DNA from: Xylocopa sonorina
Lineage: Eukaryota; Arthropoda; Insecta; Hymenoptera; Apidae
Length of the DNA: 64,000 nt
Assembly: GCF_050948175.1 (NCBI RefSeq)
Contig: NW_027490138.1
Coordinates: forward strand, 1,240,001-1,304,000
Reading direction: 5' to 3'
Shown here one piece after another: positions 13,819 through 23,700 of this stretch. Position 1 is the first letter of the stretch. Each line of letters begins with the position of its first letter. The notes under the pieces are model-generated. The model was not told the origin of the DNA, ran no database searches, and saw only the letters and a program-made list of their open reading frames with translations. The position numbers and the translations under genes are program-made.

Positions 13819-14785
13819 ACTAATAGGAACCATCACTTTACATAGATATATAGAACACACATAGTTTTAAACGTAGAACTGAGAATTTGAGAACTTACTT
13901 TGAAACGTTAGTAGTGAGAATTCCATCGGATTTCATAGAAATTCAGAACTTACTTGCTATGAAACATAGGCAGATAAGGGCCATCGCGTTGCTTAGAACT
14001 TTAGAACTTGCTTACTTCAACAAAGATTTCTATTGGCTTCGTCTGTTCTTTTAGAAGAGTTTTTGATAAACCACATACTTTTCACGCTTTTTATATCTTT
14101 GAAAGTTCGCGAGATGTAATCGTTTAAGTTTTAAAATGATTACTTAGTGTGGATTATTATTTAGTAACTCGCCCATAAACGAGTCTGCATAGGATTTAAT
14201 CCATAAGTTTTTAAGCCTGGAATTTATGCAGTTATTTGTTATTCACTTATTGCTCAAACGACAAGGATTCTGACCACTTCAAAATGGTTGACTTTCATCA
14301 ATTTTCTTAAAAATTGAAATACTGCCCAACTGCTTGCATTAAAGACTGTAATTAAAGCTTTCGAAACATTTTACCTCTTATAGATGAATTCTGGAATTGA
14401 AATTGAATGTTTGACTTTTCTAGCTCCTGTTTAGACATCTTTCTATTGGAATGTTCAAGTATTTTTCATATTCGTAATTATTAAAAATGTTTTACTTGAT
14501 TCTTTTATTTAATATTTAGAATTTTCTGAGAAATATTTTTTATCGCAATGAACTATATAATTGCAATTATAATTCTTTATGAAATAATAATAACAGAAAG
14601 GTATTTATCCATTCTTGTAGTTTTGTAAAGAGTATTCAATCTTACTATCTAAAATGAAACATTGAGATCTGTTTACAATCTAATGGAATTTAATTACCTT
14701 TTGATTCAAATTCACAATGATAATCTTCCATAGTTCAACAATTTTGTGAGCTGTCCTCAGGAATCCGCAGGTCAGTACTTATAAA
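13819..14785. other. AT-rich non-satellite part of core A
   Basis: There is no gene I can support here. The sequence is AT-rich, lacks the 174-bp period, and is conserved in core B (33429-34396) and inverted in core C (58831-59798). It contains three loosely similar AGAACTTACTT-type strings (about 13881-14000). I see no terminal repeats or coding signal. Confidence 0.7.
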
Positions 14786-15100
14786 ATGAACGACACAAAG
14801 AACAGCCTAACCAAACGTATTCGAACCGATTTTTCAATACTAATCTTATCATGTTTAACTTATGCTGCAAACTATTGAAATGCCCTTCGAAAAGTGTTTA
14901 TTCACAGTGAAGTAAACGGTAAGTATTACGCCTTCCACCACTGTTTACAATACGTATGTTTCATTTACTATCAAAACCGTGAGTATTATCGCCTTTCTTT
15001 ACTTTTTGTAACCTTCAATGCCTTCATGTTACAGATCGTTAAACTTGCTTTAAAATGCTCTATCGTATTACGGAAGAATGGACATACCAATTCATTTTAA
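14786..15100 (+). pseudogene. Broken membrane-protein-like frame, core A
   Basis: From ATG at 14786 one frame runs 105 codons to a stop at 15100, interrupted only by TGA at 14876-14878 (codon 31). The translation is rich in F, L, I and Y with hydrophobic stretches that could span membranes, for example DFSILILSCLTYAANY before the stop. The same frame and the same TGA occur in core B (34397-34744) and core C (58516-58830, minus). The stop therefore predates the duplications, or the open frame is chance. A consensus splice-donor-like GTAAGT at 14919 and an acceptor-like TTACAG ending at 15034 also lie inside, giving a 116-nt potential intron. I do not recognise a family. Confidence 0.35.
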
Positions 15101-15275
15101 GAAATGAAGGTAACCTTCATATGTCCAACATAACTCCACTTACAAAAAAACTATTTTCATCAACGGATGGGCCCTTTGTACTATGAAATTTTATATTAGC
15201 AAAAACTTCTATGAAACTTATAGTTTCGTGGATATCTGAGGTGCTACTTATTACTGCCCCACCCTGTATATTGTT

Positions 15276-15575
15276 ATGGATGTGTCCAACAAGGCAACGA
15301 TGAACAGAGTTAAATTTAATATTATGATGTTTATTACTTTACTTATAGTATATTTGTTTTTCTGGAATTTTGCAAAAAAACAATGTTCACGATGTCGACA
15401 GATGAATATATTTTCCTTAGAATTACAAGAGCCAACAATTTCGAAAGTAGAATATTTCTTTACTTCGCTAACCGAATCGTTGCAAACGTTAAGTAAAGTG
15501 CGTGCCTTTCAAAACAGTCAGATGCAAATTACGATACAACGTTTCCAAGAAATGGTACGTGCCACTGTTTTTTAA
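15276..15575 (+). CDS. Unrecognised 99-aa single-pass membrane-like protein, core A
   Basis: This is an open frame of 99 codons. Residues 14-33 (FNIMMFITLLIVYLFFWNFA) form a strong hydrophobic segment with R11 and K13 before it and K34-K35 after it. A polar, helix-prone region rich in E, Q, S and L follows. Met9 is an alternative start. Core B has the same frame (34887-35186) with three amino-acid changes (N5D, T21I, S46A). Core C is interrupted by a TGA. The frame ends shortly after ATG-GTACGT, which could be a splice donor, so this may be one exon of a longer gene whose next part is near 18019. The piggyBac insertion 11 bp downstream would lie in the putative intron. No family was recognised and no promoter is evident. 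Confidence 0.4.
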   Translation: MDVSNKATMNRVKFNIMMFITLLIVYLFFWNFAKKQCSRCRQMNIFSLELQEPTISKVEYFFTSLTESLQTLSKVRAFQNSQMQITIQRFQEMVRATVF

Positions 15576-15586
15576 TTTCCGTTTAT

Positions 15587-15590
15587 TTAA
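15587..15590. other. Left TTAA target-site duplication of piggyBac
   Basis: TTAA flanks the left terminus. Core B has a single uninterrupted TTAA at the matching place, in GTTTATTTAATCAAAGG (TTAA at about 35200). Confidence 0.95.
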
Positions 15591-15605
15591 TACATTGCGG
15601 ACGGG
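15591..15605 (+). repeat. piggyBac left terminal inverted repeat
   Basis: TACATTGCGGACGGG. It differs from the right end only at the first base. It is followed by a GC-rich stretch (GGCGCCGCGCG) unlike the AT-rich element interior. Confidence 0.93.
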
Positions 15606-15793
15606 GCGCCGCGCGTTCAGCACGCCCTCAAAGACCGCAGATTTTCGAACGCTCCAAAAACATGCTTGGCATGTAACAGGAAGCGGATACGCAGTTTACT
15701 TAATTTTCATTTAGTATTTTTAAATAATAGTATACATATAGTTCTTATATCTGTATTTTATTAAGATTTTGTACATTTTAACTATTATTTATT

Positions 15794-17575
15794 TTACAAA
15801 TTCGAATATTGCTTTAGAGTGTGATATTTGGTAAAGCATACTCCTTTGTGCAATGCTGTTTGGCACAATTGACAACAATATCTTGTTTCGCACCTTTTTC
15901 CATTGCACGAACAAACTTTGCATTGCTTGGTTGGGTACCTTTTTTTGCCTTTACTCGTTATTGGTCCCAGTATGTGCTGTTTCATATTCCCAGAGAGTCT
16001 CCATGGTGGGTCGACACGTAGGTGATTTGTTGTATTTAGAATGGTTTGTTCTACATCCATAAATGTATCCGTTGATTTTTCTTCCGTCGTCCACAATTTC
16101 ATCACGGCAAGTAGAAAATCTTTATATTTAATTTTTTCATCATTACACGAATTATAAATCTTCAATGCATTGAACAGGCCGCAGTTGACGAGATATAATA
16201 TTACCTTTTTAGGCCATTTAATTGTTTTTCTTAATATTGAGTAATATGATAGATATTGATCTGCAAGATCTACACCGTTCATATTTAAATTATAATCAAT
16301 AATGCATTTCGGTTTTTGTATAGTTTTATATTTTCCAGTGCATTCAACCATTTCAAATTTATGAATTGTCGAAATCATTCGAACCTCTCTCTTATCTTTC
16401 CAAATTTGCAGCAAAATATCACCTTTCCGTTTGAAAACAGTCTCTCCTTTTTTTAGTTTTAACGGTTTTGTTTTTAAACATTTTGGCAATCGATTGGCGC
16501 GTATTGTGCCACATATTCGTATTTTATTTTGTAATAAATGTTTGGCAATGTTCAAAGTATTATAATAATTATCCATGTAAAGATGGTGCCAATATCCAAA
16601 ATACGGTGTAAGAATCGTTGTTACTGTGTCTTGCATTTTTTTGCCTTGCCCACAATAAATTTCCATATTGCATATGTATCCCGTCTGACTCTCCGACAAT
16701 ACTCGTACGAGTATTCCATATTTAGTAAGTTTACGTGGATTGTACGTTTTAAATTTTAATTTTCCCCGCCAAGGGATCATGGCTTCGTCTAGCGAAAGGT
16801 TCTGATGCGGAGTATAAACGGTTTTAAATTTTTCTAGTAGGTAATTATAAACAGGTTCTATTTTGTAGAGCCTATCACAATTTTCATTCATTTTCGTATT
16901 ATCGTTGAAATGTAAATACCTCGTAATCTGATCAAATCTGTTCCTACTCATTAATTTTGAAAAAATAGGTGTTGTCAAATATGGATCCACGGACCAGTAT
17001 TCTTTGATGTTATCCTTTCTTATTTGTCCCATCAATATAAATATTCCGAACAAATTCTTTATTTCGGAACATGAGACATTCCTCCATTTTCCTTGTTTAT
17101 GAATAGCCTTATATTTATGTACATTTTGTAAGTAATAGCGATTTGTTTCGTCAGTAATAATTTGGAAGAACTCATTGCCAAATATACAATCAACAGCTTC
17201 TTTCACGCTGCAGTTTCTTTGTAAGGATGTTGTACCACAAAATCTTTCAAAAGGTTCCAGATTTGGAAACGTATCCACATTTGTCCAATCTTCAATTATA
17301 TACTCATCAGCCTCCACATCCGAATCTTCACTTTCGCTTGAAATGTTATATTTTTTATTGAGATTTTTTCTTTGTCTAATCACATCATTTAATTCAAGAA
17401 TATCGCTACTATCACTGAATTCATTTTCGTCGCAAGTGTTGTTTGGTTCATCAGATAAATCATTATATACCAATTCACTTTGAGTCTCGCTTTCATTACA
17501 TCTATGCGACATTTCGCTGCTTTTATAGAAGGCTAATTCATAAAATAAATTTTTGTTATCAATTATCAGTAACAA
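15794..17575 (-). CDS. piggyBac transposase, intact, 593 aa
   Basis: Catalyses cut-and-paste transposition at TTAA and acts in the nucleus. It belongs to the DDE_Tnp_1_7 family, whose members are usually about 550-650 residues, so it is full length. The acidic N-terminal region (about 25-100) is rich in S, D and E, as usual. Catalytic aspartates by family position are D263 in SLDEAMIPWRGK, D335 in YMDNYYNT and D436 in MNGVDLADQY. YNPRKLTKYGI (278-288) is another family signature. The C-terminal cysteine-rich zinc-binding domain (552-585) has C552, C555, C557, C562, C567, C568, C571, C580 and H585. The longest frame starts at 17575, but Met22 (codon at 17510-17512, MSHRCNESE) begins more like known relatives and is my preferred start. 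No stop or frameshift is present. Activity is inferred, not shown. Confidence 0.96.
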   Translation of the reverse strand: MLLIIDNKNLFYELAFYKSSEMSHRCNESETQSELVYNDLSDEPNNTCDENEFSDSSDILELNDVIRQRKNLNKKYNISSESEDSDVEADEYIIEDWTNVDTFPNLEPFERFCGTTSLQRNCSVKEAVDCIFGNEFFQIITDETNRYYLQNVHKYKAIHKQGKWRNVSCSEIKNLFGIFILMGQIRKDNIKEYWSVDPYLTTPIFSKLMSRNRFDQITRYLHFNDNTKMNENCDRLYKIEPVYNYLLEKFKTVYTPHQNLSLDEAMIPWRGKLKFKTYNPRKLTKYGILVRVLSESQTGYICNMEIYCGQGKKMQDTVTTILTPYFGYWHHLYMDNYYNTLNIAKHLLQNKIRICGTIRANRLPKCLKTKPLKLKKGETVFKRKGDILLQIWKDKREVRMISTIHKFEMVECTGKYKTIQKPKCIIDYNLNMNGVDLADQYLSYYSILRKTIKWPKKVILYLVNCGLFNALKIYNSCNDEKIKYKDFLLAVMKLWTTEEKSTDTFMDVEQTILNTTNHLRVDPPWRLSGNMKQHILGPITSKGKKRYPTKQCKVCSCNGKRCETRYCCQLCQTALHKGVCFTKYHTLKQYSNL

Positions 17576-17865
17576 ATAGATTGAAAATATAGATAATACT
17601 CAAAAAACTGTTACCTTCCAAATTTAAAACACGAAGTTTGAAATTCTAAAATGTAGATCAATAAAACACTTTATAAGGCACGATACGTACGACGATCCGC
17701 ACAGATCAGCCGGCAATGGCTATAATGACTGTTTTTTCATACATTTTAGGAATGATTCAGTTGTTTCGCTTTTGTTTCGGAATGCGAGAGACTTCGTTAC
17801 CATCGTAACGTAACAGAAACATTTGCAGCTTTTTGCTCAGTTGCCGACTGAATAAAAAAAACATG

Positions 17866-17942
17866 AAAACGAGATATCTCGTGACCCGTCCGCAACGTTT
17901 AGCTTTCTAAAAACGAGAAATCTCGTGACCCGTCCGCAATGT
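17866..17942. repeat. Duplicated right-end subterminal repeat of piggyBac
   Basis: Two 33-bp direct copies, 17866-17898 and 17910-17942, lie 44 bp apart. Each holds a dyad (CGAGATATCTCG in the inner copy) followed by GTGACCCGTCCGCAA, which is the inverted-repeat core. Only the outer copy abuts TTAA. The left end has no second copy. Confidence 0.85.
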
Positions 17943-17943
17943 G
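17929..17943 (-). repeat. piggyBac right terminal inverted repeat
   Basis: The plus strand reads CCCGTCCGCAATGTG directly before TTAA. It pairs with the left terminus at 14 of 15 positions. Confidence 0.93.
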
Positions 17944-17947
17944 TTAA
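17944..17947. other. Right TTAA target-site duplication of piggyBac
   Basis: TTAA immediately follows the right terminus, and the sequence then continues TCAAAGGAAATTT exactly as in the empty site of core B. Confidence 0.95.
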
Positions 17948-18018
17948 TCAAAGGAAATTTAATTGAAATATCAGCAAAATTTGAGGACAAAAAGTTATTG
18001 TAATTTTACGCAACATCT

Positions 18019-18384
18019 ATGATGGTGATAAAGGATAAGTATACGGAACTGAAAATGGAAAGTAGCGAGCAGAAAAAGAAACTTATGGAGCTACAAACTA
18101 GATTGATACATCCGTCAAATGATGATTCTAGGTTAATAAAATCTGTTAACCAAAGCACTATTGCAAAAATCAAGTATAATCAATATTACTTCTGCTCAAA
18201 GGCTATAATAGAATTGGACCGAAATGGGTACAAAACAGGCAATTATATCTATACGTTCTATTCTATGCAAAGGCAAATATTTCAAAGAGAAAAGATGTGT
18301 TACTTACAAATTACTTATGTTCCTAGATATCTCACTAATTCAGGCTTCTTGTCTTGCAGAACTAATCATTCATTTAACATGTAA
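18019..18384 (+). CDS. Unrecognised 121-aa frame with coiled-coil-like start, core A
   Basis: The frame opens with MMVIKDKYTELKMESSEQ. A highly charged, heptad-like stretch rich in K, E, Q, M and L follows to about residue 33, then a less regular basic and aromatic region. Upstream in the same frame, after a TAA, the sequence is also open (AKFEDKKLL), so this could be a later exon of the gene suggested by the frame at 15276. In core B the frame ends early at TAA 35405-35407, where core A has CAA. Core C shares the core B stop. It is either a readthrough variant in A or a decaying exon. No family was recognised. Confidence 0.3.
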   Translation: MMVIKDKYTELKMESSEQKKKLMELQTRLIHPSNDDSRLIKSVNQSTIAKIKYNQYYFCSKAIIELDRNGYKTGNYIYTFYSMQRQIFQREKMCYLQITYVPRYLTNSGFLSCRTNHSFNM

Positions 18385-20413
18385 AGGGGTCGAAGACTAG
18401 TAAAAGATTTTTATATTTCATAGCCTCACTCGATACGTCGATTGGATCACGTGAAATATCGGACATTAATTGCATCTACATCTTCAGACCTTAAATATAT
18501 AATTCCAACATCATATTTAATAGCGTTTTAATAACATTTTTCTAATTGTTTATATCTATGTCTAATAAATATATATTAATCGAATAAGTTGCTTTACCAA
18601 AGAATAAAAGTATCTGAGGCTTACATAACAAACATGCATCACATATATAATATTACATGTAATAAAAGATGAAGACCAAAAAGATCGTACATAAGTTGAA
18701 TCCACAATGCGGTCATAGAGATACAGAAACGGCAAAAATTCCAAACAATAATTTAAAAAATTCAAAAAGGGGGGAGTAAAAATCCATCTCCTCGACGATG
18801 ATAAGGAACAAGTCTGCCTCATGCACTACAATATCCCAAACAGCCAACGATTGGCACGCCAATGACAACGGATGGAACGAATTCCGTGACAGAACTGTGC
18901 TAACAAAGTGCTCCTACTCAGCTTTCGAAATGGCATACTGTTAGTACTGGGGCGGCATTCGTATCACGGCACTATTAAAGCACCGAGATATAACACACGG
19001 GCTACACGGCCGTGACAATGACACTATCAGCTCACCATAGCTACACGCGTGGTTGTGGCGTAGGCTGACATTTACTAATGGGGAAGCTGTTTCCATAAAA
19101 ATTATAAGCAAATATGAAAAATGACTAAATTGTGCAATTTATTTATTTTGATTCCAATATAGATACACCGGCACAAAACAAAGATATAAGAACTCGATTT
19201 TATTATTTTCTATAAACTAGCTCGATAGGGCGATTTTTTCCATAAAGTCGATAATTACTTTGTCATAAAAATATATACAGAGCATGTTATGCTCTATATA
19301 ATATATATAGAGCATGCTATTTCAAAAATTACACAAGGCGAAGTTAGGGACGCAACAGCATGAATTTTTATTTTGTAAGTAATATTTTTTTTATAAATAA
19401 TATTTTTAGTCTATGATGGATTGAAAGAAATATATACGACTCGCTCAATAACTATAAATATAGGAAAACGACCATCAAAATGTCTATCAATAGTCAAATG
19501 CTGAACATCTACTGACATCTAACGGTTCTAATTTGTATGAAAGCACAGGTTCCCCATTGCCAAATGTGATCCTGCGTCATTGCTGAGGAGATTCATGAAT
19601 GGAGCGATGATACGCGTGTCACCATGGTACTGGTGCTGCGCGATTCGCTTGTCGAGAACGTGCTGGTAACACGTTCTGGCATTTTAGTTAACGAATCCGG
19701 TCACAGATGACTACGAATCAGTTGACACTCCTCGGAAGTGGCAATATAGTGCCGGCATGGTGTCGCTACCATATTGCCGTTTGTTACCTGGGATGCTTTT
19801 TAGTGCATTATTCGGAATTGAATTTGAACACATAGCTACTTAATCGCGAATTTGTATGTACATAATTATACATGACTGCATAAAAAGGATATCATATACT
19901 TTTATAATCAATGCGATATAAGAATATAAAACGAAGAACTATCCACTCCCATCAGGAGTAAAATCAATGTTTGGTACGCAAAGTTCATTGCAAAATATAA
20001 TCAAGCAGTTAATATATCAAATCACAGCACACTATAAATCACTGAATGTATAACGATATGAATAGTAAGAAAAACATATTTACCTGTTAGATGTTTATAA
20101 ATTCAAATTTAAAAGTCCAAGTCACATTTAATATATTATTGTTTAACAAGGTGATTTAATGTTGTTTCAAATAGGCGTGCAGAACTAGCTCGTACTTCTG
20201 TCAATGTAATTTCATTCGAAATATACAAAGGACAAGAGGAAATATTCTCCAATATATAACATATAAATGTCAAGGGATGCAAGAGAGAACACTCGATCTC
20301 GGTATAACGAGACCGGGGCGTCTTCCTGCAGTAATCGTATAACGCCTGTTCCGAGATGGTGTAGAGAGGGAATGTGGAGGGTGAAAAGCATAAAATAACA
20401 ACAATGTAACTAA
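18385..20413. other. Non-satellite remainder of core A without a supported gene
   Basis: AT-rich sequence conserved in core B (about 35640-39077, apart from the LTR) and inverted in core C. Minus-strand frames at 18562-18822 and 20136-20444 are not called. The first keeps its sequence between copies but starts in low-complexity hydrophobic sequence. The second has a different reading frame in core B except for its last 26 residues. The empty target of the core-B LTR is the GTAC at 19858-19861. Confidence 0.6.
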
Positions 20414-20584
20414 AGAGGAAGAGAAAGAAAATATGTGGAAGCATTGCATTTATTAAGAGGAAATCCTAGAAATATCAAGCAACAGATTATATACCATACT
20501 GTAAGGGAAAGGTACAACGAAATAGACGATATCGTGAGAGAAACTAAGAAAATCGAGAAACTTAAAGAGAAAATAATAATTTAG
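20414..20584 (+). other. Exon-like open stretch, 56 codons, core A
   Basis: Between TAA (20411) and TAG (20582-20584) this frame has no ATG start but encodes a charged, helix-like peptide containing ALHLLRGNPRNIKQQIIYH and then VRETKKIEKLKEK. The core B counterpart (39078-39248) has identical length with no indels and a few substitutions. That pattern fits a terminal exon of a lost or distant gene, but the sample is too small to prove coding. The family is not recognised. Confidence 0.3.
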
Positions 20585-20745
20585 ATTGAGCGATTCAATA
20601 TCACTGACCCCGGCAAGCTTAATGGAAAACGCATAACGATGAATCGGTTAGAGTATAAGATAGATGTTGGTCGCGGTTTGAGTGGCCCTGGGAATCCTTT
20701 GCCCGCATCAGGGCAGGCTGTAGGATGGTGGAGGGCCTGCCCTCC

Positions 20746-23700
20746 TGTTGCTTGGATCTATAGAATTCAAATTCTTTTGTAGAATAGAAGCAGATAATTA
20801 TAATGCTTTTCATAGAAGATTACAGCTTACTTAATTCGAAACGTTGAAATGAGATGAGTCATGACATTGTATGATGCATTAGTACTCGATTGTCTCGACA
20901 TGTAGACACTACGAAGGGCAATCCCGTTGCATGGAGCTGTAGGATTTACATTCTTATGAAGTTTTAAAGCAGATAAGCATAGAGCTATGCATAAGAGATT
21001 ACAGCATTCTTACTTTGAAACGATGAAATGGGATGCGCCAGCGCATTGCATGGAGAATTCTAGCTCGATTGCTTTAACAGACAGACACTACGGATCGCCA
21101 TGCCGTTGCATGGAATTATAGAGTTCACATTCTATTGAAGACCTCTAACAGTTAAGCATAATGTTATGGATATATGATTACAGATTCTTTGCTTTGAAAC
21201 GTGTAAATGAGATGCGTCATCGCGCTGCATGAAGTATTAGAAATGTCTTATTGAACACGTAGATTTCTGGAAACGATATTCTGTTGCAAGTAAGTATAGG
21301 ATTCACATCCTTCTAAGGTCTAGATGCAGACAAATGTAACATATTGCATAGAACATTGCAATTTACCATGAATCATTGGAATGACTTGCGACATCATGTT
21401 GAATGAAGCAATAGAACTCTATTGCTTCGAAAAGTAGGCATCTAAGAACGCAATTACCTTGCAAGGAAGTGTAGAAATCACAGTCTTTTGACGTGTATAT
21501 GCAGACAAGCATAACGAGATGTGTAGAGCATTCTTATCTACTTACATACTTCGAACTGTTGATATCAAATGCGATATCGCGTTTTATATAGCATTAGAAA
21601 TCTATTGCTTCAGTACGAGCACATTTAGAAATGCTACCTCCTGGCAAGATAATGTAGGATTTTTATACTGTTGACATGTAGAAGCAGATAAACGTAACGC
21701 GTTTCATTGAATATTACATCTCAACATGCGGCATTGAAATGAGATGCGACATCGATCTGAATAAAGTAATAGAACTTTATTGCTTCGACAAATAGATATC
21801 TAAAAACGCTATCCCCCTGCAAGGGAGTGTAGGGTTCACATTCAATTGATTTGCAGAAGCAGATAAACATAACGCGATACAATGAATATTACATCATATC
21901 ATGCGGCATTGAAATGAATTGCGACATCGCATTGAATGAAGTAAGAGAACTCTATTGCTTCTACGCGTAGATACCTAGAAACGCTATCTCGTTGGAAGAA
22001 AGTGTGGGATTTATATTCTTTTTGTATGCGGATACACAAAGCGCGTTGCATTGAATACTATATCTTAACGCGGAACAATGAAACGATATGCGACATCGCG
22101 CGGAATCAGGAAACAGAACCCTGTTGTTTTTACACTTTGACATCTAGAAACGCTATTCTCTTGCGAGGAAGTGTAGCATCACATTGGTTTGCAGTGTAGA
22201 AGCAGATAAGCATAGTCTGATTTATAGATCATTAAAATCTACATACATACTTCGAACTCTTGATGTGAAATGGTATATCGCGTTCCATGAAACATTAGAA
22301 CTCCTTTTCCTCGATCCGTAGACATCTAGAAACACTGTTCCGTAGCAAGGAAGTGATGCATCCACTTTCATTTGAAGTGTAGACGAGATATACATAACGC
22401 GTTGCATTGAGATTACATCTGATCATGTGACATAGAAATGAGATGCGATATCACGTTCTTTGAAGAATTAGAACATTATGGTTTCGATGCATACACAGCT
22501 AGAAACGCTGCTCGGTAGCAAGCAAGTGCGGTATTTACATTATTTTCAATGAGACATAGATAGGAGATGCGATATAGCACTACATGAAGTATTAGAAATC
22601 TATTGCATCGATTTGTAGACATCTGGAAACGCTACTCCGAAGCAAGGAAGTGTGGCATTTACATTATTTTGAAGTCTAGATGACATATACATAACTTGTT
22701 GCAATGAACAGTACATCTTATTGTGAGACATAGAAATGAGATGCGATATCGTACTTTATGTAGCATTAGAACTCTAGTGCTTCGATATTTGGTTATCTAG
22801 AAGCGCTATTTCGTAGCAGTGAAGTGTGGGATTTACATTCATTTGAAGTGTAGACAAGATAAACGTAACGTGTTGCTTTGAATATTACATCTCATCATGA
22901 AACATAGAAATGAGATGCGATATCGCGTTTTAAGGAGCACAAGAACTCCATTGCTTCGATACGTAGACATCTGGAAGCGCCATTTCCTAGCAAGGAAGTA
23001 TCGCATTTACATTCATTTGAAGTATAGAGGAGGTATACATAACATAACGCAATGAATAATATATGTTATCATGAAAAATAGAAATGAGATGCGATATCTC
23101 GCTTTAAGAAGCATTAGAAACCTAATGCTTCGATACGTAGACATCTGCCAACGCTATTTCCTAGGAGGGAAGTGTCGCATTTACACTCGTTTGAAGTGTA
23201 GACGAGGTATACATAACACTCCACAATGAATATTATATCTTATCATGAAGCATAGAAATGAGATGCGATATCGCGTTTTAAGAAGCATTAGAACTCTATT
23301 GCTACGATACGTAGACATCTGCAAACGCTATTTCCTAGCAAGGAAGTGTCGCATTTACATTCTTTTGAAGTGAATGCGTGCTTTACATAACACTCCACAA
23401 TGAATATTATATCTTATCATGAAACATAGAAATTAGGAGCGTTATCGCTATTTAAGAAGCATTAGAACCCTATTGTTTCGATACGTAGACATCTGCAAAC
23501 GCTACTTCCTGGCAAGGAAGTGTCGCATTTACATTCTGTTGAAGTGAATACGAAGTATACATGAAACTTCGCAATGAATATTATATATTATAATGAAACA
23601 TAGAAATGAGATGCGATATCTCATTTTAATAAGCATTAGAACCCTATTTATTCGATTCGTAGACATCTGCAAACGCTATTTCCTAGCAAGGATGTGTCGC

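Larger units (their letters stand above)
15591..17943 (-). mobile_element. Complete piggyBac-family DNA transposon, 2353 bp
   Basis: The element is bounded by TTAA on both sides, as the piggyBac superfamily requires. Terminal inverted repeats match at 14 of 15 positions: TACATTGCGGACGGG at 15591-15605 and the reverse complement CACATTGCGGACGGG at 17929-17943. It encodes one uninterrupted transposase on the minus strand. The homologous site is empty in core B and core C, which proves a discrete insertion (or a precise excision in the others). Intact ends, an intact gene and matching TTAA sites suggest recent mobility. Confidence 0.96.

Noticed and set aside
15120..15275. Possible MITE or other small element ending CACCCTGTATA
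   Set aside because: The end motif resembles common insect repeat termini, but I found no matching inverted end or target-site duplication, and all three cores carry it, so there is no empty site.
18562..18822. Minus-strand frame of 86 codons (counterparts 35816-36091 and 57133-57408)
   Set aside because: Conserved only as far as the cores are conserved. It contains a 5-aa in-frame indel between copies, low-complexity hydrophobic composition and no family signature.
20136..20444. Minus-strand frame of 102 codons
   Set aside because: In core B most of the protein is in a different frame; only the last 26 residues agree, so protein conservation is not supported.
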